Shown here in pieces: positions 22,470 through 28,964 of a DNA stretch of 29,385 bases. The DNA is from CAZXWK01 sp964644675. GTDB taxonomy: Bacteria; Actinomycetota; Coriobacteriia; Anaerosomatales; JAAXUF01. The stretch is from NCBI GenBank assembly GCA_964644675.1, contig CAZXWK010000031.1:1-29385 (forward strand), given 5' to 3'. The first letter of the stretch is position 1. Each line of letters starts with the position of its first letter. The notes under the pieces were generated by a model. That model did no database searches. It worked only from the letters and a program-made list of their open reading frames with translations, and had not been told where the DNA came from. The translations under genes were made by a program, and so were the position numbers.

Positions 22470-23255
22470 CTAGCCGCCGTCGGCGCGCCTCCGGGCGCCT
22501 ACCCCGACAGCATCGAGCTCCGTCAGCCGAGGACACACCGCGCCCAGGCGACACTCGTCGCACAGGGGAACCTTGGGACGGCACGTGTCCCGCCCGACCA
22601 GCCACGCGGCGAGGTCCAAGGTCCCCGGCGCCTCGGGGCACACGGCTGCGGCGGCGGCCTCGACCGCCTCACGCGTGTCCTCGGCTACCAGCCCCGAGCG
22701 TAGGAAGACCCGACGTACCTGGACGTCGTAGGCGACCGAACCACACTCGCGGCCGCGTAGCTCGATCCCAAAGTGCCGCGTCAGGATCTCGGTCGCCATG
22801 ACCGCCTTCTTGCGGCCGATCCCGTCGAATGCCGAGAGCCGCTCGGTCACTTCGAGCACGTGGGCTCCGGGCGGCCAGATCTCCGCGGCGTCCCCGTGGT
22901 ACTCGTCCTCGATCCGACGTGCCGCCGAGCAGATCCACCGCGGCAGGGTCTCCTTGAAGCGGTGCAGCATCGGCGGTCGCTGGAACGCGCTCCTCACCTC
23001 GTCGACGTGAGACGCCAGATAGCCCAGCTCGAGCGTTCCCAGCCGCTCGCCCAGGAGCCACGGCCCGCTCCATGCGCGCTCGGCCGGGATGCCCTGCGTG
23101 AACAGCACTCCGAAGAGGAACGCGTTCGGCGACGTCTCGATGAGTTCGTTCGCTCGCGGCTCGTCGGTGAACGAGCCGCCTGCCTGTGCCGCGCCCTGCT
23201 CGGCGAGTTCGCGGCCGTAGGCCAGTAGCTCGGAGGCGACGGTCTTCGAGCCCAC
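22470..23255 (-). CDS. Endonuclease III-like DNA glycosylase with 4Fe-4S cluster
   Basis: 261 residues of the HhH-GPD superfamily. The helix-hairpin-helix LSAFDGIGRKKAV (140-152) contains Lys149, equivalent to the Nth catalytic Lys, and Asp177 in VAYDVQVRRVFLR matches the catalytic Asp. The C-terminal Cys225-x6-Cys232-x2-Cys235-x5-Cys241 is exactly the endonuclease III cluster loop. The protein is therefore probably a bifunctional base-excision glycosylase/lyase. It has a longer N-terminal helical region than E. coli Nth (NAFLFGVLFTQGIPAERAW) and is not the canonical orthologue; substrate choice is unknown. The GTG start lies 2 bases after the upstream stop, and a weak AGG site sits inside that gene. 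Confidence 0.88.
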   Translation of the reverse strand: MGSKTVASELLAYGRELAEQGAAQAGGSFTDEPRANELIETSPNAFLFGVLFTQGIPAERAWSGPWLLGERLGTLELGYLASHVDEVRSAFQRPPMLHRFKETLPRWICSAARRIEDEYHGDAAEIWPPGAHVLEVTERLSAFDGIGRKKAVMATEILTRHFGIELRGRECGSVAYDVQVRRVFLRSGLVAEDTREAVEAAAAAVCPEAPGTLDLAAWLVGRDTCRPKVPLCDECRLGAVCPRLTELDAVGVGARRRADGG

Positions 23256-23257
23256 GC

Positions 23258-23479
23258 CTAGAAGCGGAGCGAGGACGACTTGATCTTGTGGATGAGCATC
23301 TCGCGCTCCTCCGGGGTGTAGGCGTCCTCGAGCTCATCGTAGGCCGCGACTTGGCCGGTCAGGATGATGCCCCGAGCGACCCGGTGCGAGGCGTACAGGA
23401 AGCACGTGATCGCGCCGGCGCAGAACAGCATGCGGACAAGACCGAAGATGGTCTCGGGCTCGTCGAAGTAGTCGCGCAT
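23258..23479 (-). CDS. Small one-helix membrane protein of unknown function
   Basis: 73 residues. MRDYFDEPETIFGLVR precedes a hydrophobic helix with two cysteines (~13-31, MLFCAGAITCFLYA). A charged C-terminal half, DELEDAYTPEEREMLIHKIK, looks like a short helix. The ATG at 23479 follows GAGGAGGAG; a longer frame upstream has no support. The stop lies 2 bases before the glycosylase start, so the pair is co-translated. No known family. Confidence 0.7.
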   Translation of the reverse strand: MRDYFDEPETIFGLVRMLFCAGAITCFLYASHRVARGIILTGQVAAYDELEDAYTPEEREMLIHKIKSSSLRF

Positions 23480-23559
23480 GTCTCCTCCTCGGGATGTGGG
23501 GCGGCACTCGCCGCCACCTGAGTTCCTTCCCAAGTCAGCGAGACAGCCCGAGCGTCGCG

Positions 23560-23802
23560 TCAGCCGACTCGAGGTCCCTGGCGCAGGAAGAACGCGCAGT
23601 AGGTGCAGCCGTCCTTGATCGCAGCCGAGCGATCGACGTCGGGCGCGAAGATGAGGGCGGGATCCGTGGTGAGCTCGTACGTCGGCCGGTCACACCCGGC
23701 GAAGGCGCACTTGGTGGGGCAGTTGTCCTTGAAATCGGCGGCGTGAGGGCAGTCCTTCTGCATCTCCTCGTCGCAGCCGCGAGTCTCCCAGCACTTGGCC
23801 AT
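23560..23802 (-). CDS. Small eight-cysteine protein with CW-type motif
   Basis: 80 residues with Cys at 4, 10, 18, 28, 32, 37, 66 and 69. The start MAKCWETRGCDEEMQKDCPHA matches the CWE-x-GC-x-CP pattern seen in 'two-CW' metal-binding modules, often found in anaerobes. It ends CTYCAFFLRQG. The cysteine arrangement suggests one or two zinc or iron sites; no function is known. The ATG at 23802 has GGAGG four bases upstream, and a TAGAAT -10 lies at 23831-23836. The longer open frame upstream belongs to the antisense of the flavoprotein gene. The glycosylase unit follows after 80 bases, interrupted by a 6-bp GC hairpin (23500-23515). Confidence 0.78.
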   Translation of the reverse strand: MAKCWETRGCDEEMQKDCPHAADFKDNCPTKCAFAGCDRPTYELTTDPALIFAPDVDRSAAIKDGCTYCAFFLRQGPRVG

Positions 23803-23830
23803 TCGTCCTCCGTCGTGTCGCGTGGGCCTG

Positions 23831-23836
23831 ATTCTA
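23831..23836 (-). promoter_or_regulatory. Candidate -10 of the cysteine-rich gene
   Basis: Minus strand TAGAAT, five of six to consensus, about 30 bases before the start codon; -35 is poor. The same hexamer stands before the isochorismatase-fold gene. Confidence 0.4.
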
Positions 23837-23972
23837 CTACGACCGCTCCTCCGCGCGTCACGCAGGCACGGCACCGTCGCCTCACGTGGGCACGCAAGCG
23901 GCATGCCGTTCCGACGCCTTGTCCCCGCGGGTACACGGCGGCGGCGCGCCACGCGTCGACCCCAAGATGCGC

Positions 23973-23978
23973 TAGACT
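23973..23978 (+). promoter_or_regulatory. Candidate -10 for a leaderless flavoprotein transcript
   Basis: TAGACT ends eight bases before the ATG at 23987. Transcription would begin at or within a base of the start codon. No ribosome site is present. Confidence 0.45.
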
Positions 23979-23986
23979 TGCCAGCG

Positions 23987-25072
23987 ATGCCTAACTCGAT
24001 CGAACAGGACAGCTTCGACACCGTGATCGCCGGCGCCGGCCCCGCAGGCGTCATGGCGGCCCTGCATGCGGCGAAGCGCGGACCGGTGTTGCTGGTCGAC
24101 GCCGCGCGACTCCCTCGGGACAAGAGCTGCGGCGGGATGCTGAACGAGTACGCGCAGGAGTTCCTGTCCGAGTTCGGGACCATCCCGGAGGACATCGTCC
24201 TCGAGCCGCGCTTCGTGAACTTCCGCTACCACGACTGGGACCGCAACATCCTCAAGCCGACCGAGCTGAGGTTTCTCAACGTCGATCGCCGAGGGTTCGA
24301 CGAGTGGCTGTCGTCGCTGCTCCCCGACAACGTGACGCTCGTCGGCGAGACCAGCGTCGTCGGGTTCTCCCACGAGAACGAGCGGGTGGTGGTGCAGCTC
24401 AAGCAGCCCTCCGCCGAGAAGACCGTCACCTGCGAGTATCTGATCGGAGCCGATGGGCCGCGCTCGAGCGTGCGCCGTCAACTGGGCGTCGGATCGGTCT
24501 CGACGTACGTGACCCTCCAGGACTTCTGCCGCATCGAGGGCGACATCGAGCCGTACTTCGACTGCATCTACATGCGCGACGTCGGCGACGAGTTCGGCTA
24601 CGCATACGTAGTCCCCAAGGGCGACGTCGCGATCGTCGGCTCGGTGTTCTACCCCAAGACCAAGCGCCCGCACCTCAAGCACGACCAGGTCATGGAGACC
24701 CTCCGCAAGGCGCTTCCGCTCGGCGAGTCCACGAAGCGAGAAGCGTGGATCGCTCTGCAGGTGTGCGACCGCGCGGACGTCATGGTGGGAGACGGCCGCG
24801 TGCTGCTCGCCGGGGAGGCGGGAGGCTTCATGTCGCCGACCTCGGGCGAAGGCATCTCCTACGCGTTGAACACGGGACGGCTGGCCGGTATGGCCGTGGC
24901 CGAAAGCACGAACGGCGACGGCCTCGCCAACTATCGCCGGTCGACAGCGCACGTCGCAGGCAACATCTCCCGGAAGCTCAAGTGGCTGCCGTTCATGCAG
25001 TCCCGCTCGGGCAAGTACATCGCCGGCTTCGTGCCGACGCCGATCGTCAGCCGGATCACCCGCGGTCTCTGA
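23987..25072 (+). CDS. Geranylgeranyl reductase-family FAD protein
   Basis: 361 residues of the FAD-dependent geranylgeranyl reductase/PHBH-like family. The FAD Rossmann motif GAGPAGVMAAL is at 16-26, the family Cys-Gly-Gly (DKSCGGML) at 46-52, YLIGADGPRSSVRRQLG in the middle, and GRVLLAGEAGGFMSPTSGEGISYAL is the second FAD-binding signature. Such enzymes reduce double bonds of isoprenoid chains of lipids or quinones; the substrate here is unknown. The start is the ATG at 23987. No ribosome site precedes it and a TAGACT -10 lies 8 bases before, so the mRNA is probably leaderless. An in-frame extension upstream to 23795 has no homology. It converges on dcd. Confidence 0.92.
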   Translation: MPNSIEQDSFDTVIAGAGPAGVMAALHAAKRGPVLLVDAARLPRDKSCGGMLNEYAQEFLSEFGTIPEDIVLEPRFVNFRYHDWDRNILKPTELRFLNVDRRGFDEWLSSLLPDNVTLVGETSVVGFSHENERVVVQLKQPSAEKTVTCEYLIGADGPRSSVRRQLGVGSVSTYVTLQDFCRIEGDIEPYFDCIYMRDVGDEFGYAYVVPKGDVAIVGSVFYPKTKRPHLKHDQVMETLRKALPLGESTKREAWIALQVCDRADVMVGDGRVLLAGEAGGFMSPTSGEGISYALNTGRLAGMAVAESTNGDGLANYRRSTAHVAGNISRKLKWLPFMQSRSGKYIAGFVPTPIVSRITRGL

Positions 25073-25102
25073 GCCGGCGCGAGGCGCCTCGCTCCGCCCG
25101 GC
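25073..25102. terminator. Hairpin between convergent flavoprotein and dcd genes
   Basis: The inverted repeat GCGAGGCGCCTCGC (25079-25092) is enclosed by GCCGG/CCGGC arms (25073-25077 with 25098-25102). It fills the gap between the two stop codons. No T-tract, so moderate confidence. Confidence 0.4.
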
Positions 25103-25104
25103 GT

Positions 25105-25680
25105 CTAGTCCTGTCGACCTCCTGGCCCCAAGAACATCTTGCTCGGCGTAGCTTCGTGCTGCCCTTGGTAGCGGCTACCCAGCTCGGGGTGCCCGTACGG
25201 TCGGTCGACGGTCGTCGTCATCTGCGAGAAGGAGATCTGCCCGATCTTCATGCCGGGAGTGAGCAGGATCGGCAGGTTCGCGACGTTCGAGAGCTCCAGC
25301 GTGAGCCGGCCGTCCCAGCCCGGATCGACGTAGCCTGCGGTCGAGTGGATGAGCAGTCCGAGACGACCGAGCGAGCTCTTGCCTTCGAGCCTGCCGACGA
25401 TGTCGTCCGGCAGCGCGATCCGTTCGATCGTCGTCCCCAACGCGAACTCGCCGGGGTGCAGGACGAAGGGCTCCTCGACCGATGCGCTCACGCGCTCGGT
25501 CAGGCCCGGCTGCTCGCGACCCGGGTCGATGTAGGGATAGCGCGAATTGCGGAAGACCTGGAAGTCGTCGCCGAGGTGCAGATCCACGCTCGACGGCTGT
25601 ATGTCGGCCGGATCGCACGGCTCGACGACGATACGGCCCGTCGCCAGCTCTTCTCTGATGCTCCTGTCCGAGAGAACCAT
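25105..25680 (-). CDS. dcd: dCTP deaminase, probably bifunctional (dUMP-forming)
   Basis: 191 residues. Dcd deaminates dCTP; the actinobacterial and some archaeal forms also hydrolyse the product to dUMP. Here EGKSSLGRLGLLIHSTAGYVDPGW is followed by the catalytic Glu in LTLELSNVANLP, then PGMKIGQISF. The C-terminus SRYQGQHEATPSKMF is the nucleotide-closing tail. The HSTAG(Y/F)-DPG block and the tail resemble the bifunctional Mycobacterium enzyme more than E. coli Dcd (HVTAH), which supports, but does not prove, dUMP formation. The ATG at 25680 has only a weak GGCAGGCGAG site. It lies downstream of nrdJ on the same strand behind a strong hairpin. Confidence 0.95.
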   Translation of the reverse strand: MVLSDRSIREELATGRIVVEPCDPADIQPSSVDLHLGDDFQVFRNSRYPYIDPGREQPGLTERVSASVEEPFVLHPGEFALGTTIERIALPDDIVGRLEGKSSLGRLGLLIHSTAGYVDPGWDGRLTLELSNVANLPILLTPGMKIGQISFSQMTTTVDRPYGHPELGSRYQGQHEATPSKMFLGPGGRQD

Positions 25681-25704
25681 GAACTCGCCTGCCTGTCTGA
25701 ACAG

Positions 25705-25734
25705 CGCGGCCCGCGCCTGGTGGCGCGGGCCGCG
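25705..25734 (-). terminator. Strong 13-bp hairpin between nrdJ and dcd
   Basis: A perfect stem (25705-25717 with 25722-25734, core GCGGCCCGCGCC) closes a TGGT loop. It stands 25 bases after the nrdJ stop and 25 bases before the dcd ATG. Only CTGTTC follows on the minus strand, so it may terminate partially and set the nrdJ:dcd ratio. Confidence 0.65.
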
Positions 25735-25758
25735 ACGCTGACTATTGAAAGGCCCGCG

Positions 25759-28041
25759 CTACGCGCACTTGCTGTAGCCGCACGAGCGGCAGACCGCGCA
25801 CCCGCTCTCGTGCTCGAGTGAGCCACCGCACTCAGGGCATGCGCCCGAGAGGTTGTCCAGTGCGTCGACGTGCTTGCTCACGCCGCTCGGTGCCTCGCCG
25901 GTCTCGATGTACTTGACCGCGTGCTCCATGACGATGCCGACCGCGTCCGCGCACGAGAGCACCTTGCCGCCCTCGGCCCAGCACGGCGAGGGGCACCGGA
26001 TGCCGCGGAGGTGCTTGGTGATGGCCTCGGGATCGACACCGGCGCGCAGTGAGACCGAGATCATGCGCGAGAGGGCCTCGGACTGAGAGGCAGCGCAGCC
26101 TCCCGACTTGCCCATCTGCGTGAACACCTCGCACATGCCGTGCTCGTCCCAGTTCACGGTGACGTAGAGGTTCCCGCAGCCGGTCTGGATCTTCTCGGTG
26201 CGGCCGATCGTGATCGAGGGGCGCGGGCGCGGCTCGATCTCGCCCGGCTTGACGGCGACTTCCTCGCCCGCACCGGACTGACCCGATTTGCCGGTCGTCA
26301 GGACCTGGCCGGCCTTGCTGCCGTCCCGGTAGATGGTGACGCCCTTGACGCCCAGCTCGTACGCGAGGTCGTAGACGTGCCGAACGTCGTCGGGGGTCGC
26401 CTCGCTCGCGAAGTTGACGGTCTTCGAGACCGCGTTGTCGGTGTGGGTCTGGAACGACGCCTGCATCTTGATGTGCCAGTCAGGCGCGATGTCGTGAGCG
26501 GTCACGAAGACCCGCTGCACGTCTGCCGGAACCTCGTCGATCCCTTCGACCGAGCCGTGGTCCGCGATCAGCTGCATGAGCTCACGGCTGTAGAAGCCGC
26601 GCTTGACCGCGATCTCCTCGAAGAGCGGGTTCACTTCCACCAGACGGTCGTTGTCCATGACCGTGCGGACATAGGACACCGCGAACAGCGGCTCCACGCC
26701 CGACGACGCATTGGCGATGATCGACAGGGTGCCGGTCGGGGCGATCGTGGTGACCGTCGCGTTGCGGATCGGACCGCCCTCGGGCGTGTCGTAGATGGAG
26801 CCCTCCCAGTTGGGGAACGAGCCGCGCTCCTCGGCGAGCTTCCGCGAGGCCGACTTCGCCTCGGCGTCGATGAAGCCCATGATCTTCTCGCCCAAGGCGA
26901 CGCCCTCGTCGCTGTCGTAGGCGATGTCCATCTTGATGAGCATGTCGGCCCAGCCCATGACGCCGAGACCGATCTTGCGGTTGCCGCGCGCGAGCTCGCC
27001 GATCTTGGGCAGCGGGTATTCGTTGACCTCGATCACGTCGTCGAGGAAACGGACGCCGCGGTGGACGACGTCGGCCAGACGGTCCCAGTCCACACCCGGA
27101 CCGTCCTCGGTGGGCACGACGAACTTCGACAGGTTGACCGACCCCAGGTTGCACGCCTCGTACGGCAGCAGGGGCTGCTCGCCACACGGGTTCGTGGACT
27201 CGATCTCGCCGAGCTGGGGCGTGGGGTTATCGCGATTGATGCGATCGATGAAGATGATTCCGGGATCGCCAGTGGCCCACGCCATCTCGATGATCAGGTC
27301 GTAGACCTGACGGGCGTCGAGTTCACCGGCCTTCTCCTTGGTGCGCGGGTTCACCAGATCGTACGTCGTGCCGGCCTTCACCGACTCCATGAACTTCTCG
27401 GTGAGCGCCACCGAGATGTTGAAGTTCGAGAAGTCGCCGTCGGCCTTGCACTTGATGAAGTTCAGGATGTCGGGATGGTCGATGCGCAGCACGCCCATGT
27501 TGGCACCCCGACGGGTCCCACCCTGCTTCACGGCCTCGGTCGCCTGGTTGAAGACCCGCATGAAGGACACGGGTCCGCTTGAGACGCCCTGCGTCGAACG
27601 AACCTGGTCACCGCCGGGACGCAGCCTGGAGAAGCTGAAGCCGGTCCCACCGCCCGACTTGTGGATGAGCGCGGTGTCGCGAACGGCGCCGAAGATCGAC
27701 TCCATGGAATCCTCGACCGGCAGGACGAAGCACGCCGACAGCTGCTGGAGCTCGCGACCGGCATTCATCAGTGTCGGGGAGTTGGGCAGGAACTCGAGGG
27801 ACGTCATGAGCTCATAGAAGTCCGCCGTCACCTCGGCGACGCGCGCGTCGTCCGCGCCCCAGCTTCGCTCGGCTGCAGCGATGTTCTCGGCGACCCTGAG
27901 GAACATGTCCGAGGGGTTCTCGATCGCGTTGCCCCCTTCGTCCTTCCTCAGATAGCGCTTCTGCAAGACCTTGAGCGCATTCGCGCTCAGAATCTCGTCG
28001 ATGGCGCGCGAATAGCCCTTCGCACCCCTGGTCTCCGCCAT
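25759..28041 (-). CDS. nrdJ: Adenosylcobalamin-dependent ribonucleotide reductase (class II)
   Basis: 760 residues. It reduces ribonucleotides to deoxyribonucleotides using a B12-generated thiyl radical, so it works with or without oxygen. Landmarks are NSPTLMNAG (87-95) with redox Cys104, the radical-site loop NPCGEQ (Cys286, Glu288), a TSCPD-type domain (TGCGNLYVTVNWDEHG, then GKSGGCAASQSEA), and a C-terminal cysteine cluster (ACPECGG, CAVCRSCGYSKCA) that combines a zinc ribbon with the redox pair. There is no N-terminal ATP cone. The ATG at 28041 has GGGAGGGG six bases upstream; the longer frame to 28182 crosses the promoter and operators and is rejected. Two NrdR boxes control it. dcd follows. 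Confidence 0.97.
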   Translation of the reverse strand: MAETRGAKGYSRAIDEILSANALKVLQKRYLRKDEGGNAIENPSDMFLRVAENIAAAERSWGADDARVAEVTADFYELMTSLEFLPNSPTLMNAGRELQQLSACFVLPVEDSMESIFGAVRDTALIHKSGGGTGFSFSRLRPGGDQVRSTQGVSSGPVSFMRVFNQATEAVKQGGTRRGANMGVLRIDHPDILNFIKCKADGDFSNFNISVALTEKFMESVKAGTTYDLVNPRTKEKAGELDARQVYDLIIEMAWATGDPGIIFIDRINRDNPTPQLGEIESTNPCGEQPLLPYEACNLGSVNLSKFVVPTEDGPGVDWDRLADVVHRGVRFLDDVIEVNEYPLPKIGELARGNRKIGLGVMGWADMLIKMDIAYDSDEGVALGEKIMGFIDAEAKSASRKLAEERGSFPNWEGSIYDTPEGGPIRNATVTTIAPTGTLSIIANASSGVEPLFAVSYVRTVMDNDRLVEVNPLFEEIAVKRGFYSRELMQLIADHGSVEGIDEVPADVQRVFVTAHDIAPDWHIKMQASFQTHTDNAVSKTVNFASEATPDDVRHVYDLAYELGVKGVTIYRDGSKAGQVLTTGKSGQSGAGEEVAVKPGEIEPRPRPSITIGRTEKIQTGCGNLYVTVNWDEHGMCEVFTQMGKSGGCAASQSEALSRMISVSLRAGVDPEAITKHLRGIRCPSPCWAEGGKVLSCADAVGIVMEHAVKYIETGEAPSGVSKHVDALDNLSGACPECGGSLEHESGCAVCRSCGYSKCA

Positions 28042-28065
28042 GAGTCCCCTCCCGTTTCGTGCGAA

Positions 28066-28100
28066 CCGCCCGACGCGTCTGACAAAAACGAATCGGGCGG
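28066..28100 (-). other. Leader hairpin in the nrdJ 5' UTR
   Basis: CCGCCCGA (28066-28073) pairs with TCGGGCGG (28093-28100) across a 19-base loop. It lies in the ~82-base leader upstream of the ribosome site. The leader is too short and lacks the conserved core for a cobalamin riboswitch. Role unknown. Confidence 0.4.
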
Positions 28101-28106
28101 GTTTGG

Positions 28107-28158
28107 ACACTAGATGTTGCGGCTCGCTCATCGTATGGCCGTACATCTTGTGCGTCAA
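28107..28158 (-). promoter_or_regulatory. nrdJ promoter with tandem NrdR boxes
   Basis: Minus strand TTGACG (28153-28158), 17-bp spacer, TACGAT (28130-28135). Two 16-bp NrdR-box matches (consensus acaCwAtATaTwGtgt) lie on it. ACACTAGATGTTGCGG (28107-28122, 12 of 16) is at the transcription start, and GCCGTACATCTTGTGC (28138-28153, 10 of 16) is in the spacer. They are 31 bp apart, the three-turn spacing known for NrdR pairs. Repression by dATP-loaded NrdR is predicted. nrdR itself is not in the window. Confidence 0.75.
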
Positions 28159-28277
28159 TCGGATTCGGACGAGCGGTCGCATCGCTGCATGCGTGCGGCC
28201 ACTTGACCGTTCGCACCGTCATGATGGGCCGCTCGGCGAGCGGTGCGACTGCCGAGATGATCGGCCCTGGATACGCA

Positions 28278-28310
28278 GGAAGGCCGCACCCTCGAGGGAT
28301 GCGGCCTTCC
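28278..28310 (-). terminator. Terminator after the NifU-domain gene
   Basis: An 11-bp perfect stem (GGAAGGCCGCA / TGCGGCCTTCC) is extended by a CCCTCGAGGG inner repeat. It begins 18 bases after the stop codon and separates this gene from the nrdJ promoter. Confidence 0.7.
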
Positions 28311-28328
28311 GTGTAGTCTCTGCGCCGG

Positions 28329-28553
28329 CTAGACCGGCTCGACGCGCACGATCTCCGGGATCTGCTCCTTCAGGACGCGCTCGACGCCGTTAGCCAGCGT
28401 CAACTGCGACATGGGGCAGCCGCGGCACGCGCCCTGTAGCGCGACCTTGACCACGCCGTCCTCGGTGACATCGACGAGCTCGACGTCTCCGCCGTCAGCC
28501 TGCAGCGCCGGACGGATCTGGTCGAGCACACTCTGTACGTGTTCCTTGTCCAT
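28329..28553 (-). CDS. NifU C-terminal-domain iron-sulfur protein (Nfu type)
   Basis: 74 residues, a stand-alone NifU C-terminal domain. These carry or transfer Fe-S clusters between assembly scaffolds and apoproteins. The start MDKEHVQSVLDQIRPALQAD is followed by GGDVELVDV and the cluster-binding pair Cys43-x2-Cys46 in GACRGCPMSQLTL. The ATG at 28553 follows GGAGG by six bases; the upstream extension is unlike the family. It is a lone gene between the rRNA operon and nrdJ. Client proteins could include the cluster-containing glycosylase and other Fe-S enzymes, but no specific link is visible. Confidence 0.94.
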   Translation of the reverse strand: MDKEHVQSVLDQIRPALQADGGDVELVDVTEDGVVKVALQGACRGCPMSQLTLANGVERVLKEQIPEIVRVEPV

Positions 28554-28639
28554 CGTGACCCTCCTCATGCGGGGCTCGATCGTCTGTCTCTCTCGGGTGG
28601 CCGGCCAGACCGGCTCACCGTGCCTGGACGACAGCGAGA

Positions 28640-28670
28640 ACTGTACCACAATCCTTACAGAAGGAGTCAA
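28640..28670 (-). promoter_or_regulatory. Candidate promoter of the NifU-domain gene
   Basis: Minus strand TTGACT (28665-28670), a 19-bp spacer, TACAGT (28640-28645). The hexamers are good but the spacer is two bases long. Confidence 0.35.
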
Positions 28671-28737
28671 CATTGAGGATCTCGCCGAGACGAGCTCGGA
28701 CCGAGAGTCCCCCGGCAATAGCAAAGAGTCGTCGGAT

Positions 28738-28858
28738 GTGCTCAGCAGCGTCCTACTCTCCCACGGCCTGACGCCGCAGTACCATCGGCGCTGGAGGGCT
28801 TAACTACCGGGTTCGGAATGGGACCGGGTGTACCCCCTCCGCCATAACCACTGAGCAC
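28738..28858 (-). rRNA. rrf: 5S ribosomal RNA
   Basis: The minus strand carries the full 5S sequence: helix I arms GTGCTCAG and CTGAGCAC at the ends, then GGAGGGGGTACACCCGGTCCC, then CCGAACCCGGTAGTTAAGCC, and GGGAGAGTAGGACGC near the 3' end. Length is about 121 bases; the exact ends could shift by two or three. The pairing continues outside the mature RNA as a perfect 21-bp stem (28725-28745 with 28851-28871), a likely precursor-processing stalk. Confidence 0.95.
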
Positions 28859-28871
28859 ATCCGACGACTCT

Positions 28872-28964
28872 CGTCGGAATAGAGGTGCTATTCCATTTTG
28901 AATGCGCACACACGGGTGCCTGCACCCTGAATGCTGCATAGCGCGATCACTTCTCGGAATGAGA
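28872..28964 (-). other. 23S-5S internal transcribed spacer
   Basis: About 93 bases with no tRNA. It holds two small hairpins: GGAATAG/CTATTCC (28876-28894), whose first bases abut the 5S stalk, and GGGTGC/GCACCC (28914-28927). Both are likely structures in the rRNA precursor. Confidence 0.7.

Noticed and set aside
20997..22703. Plus-strand frame of 568 codons over the DUF1015 region, and a minus-strand frame at 21193-22641
   Set aside because: Both are alternative frames of the DUF1015 gene, which has a clear start, ribosome site and family motifs.
28042..28123. Possible cobalamin riboswitch before nrdJ
   Set aside because: The leader is only ~82 bases with one 8-bp hairpin; riboswitches of this class are about 200 bases with a conserved core that I do not see.
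28042..28182. N-terminal extension of NrdJ to 28182
   Set aside because: It would run through the promoter and NrdR boxes and lacks family similarity; the ATG at 28041 has a strong ribosome site.
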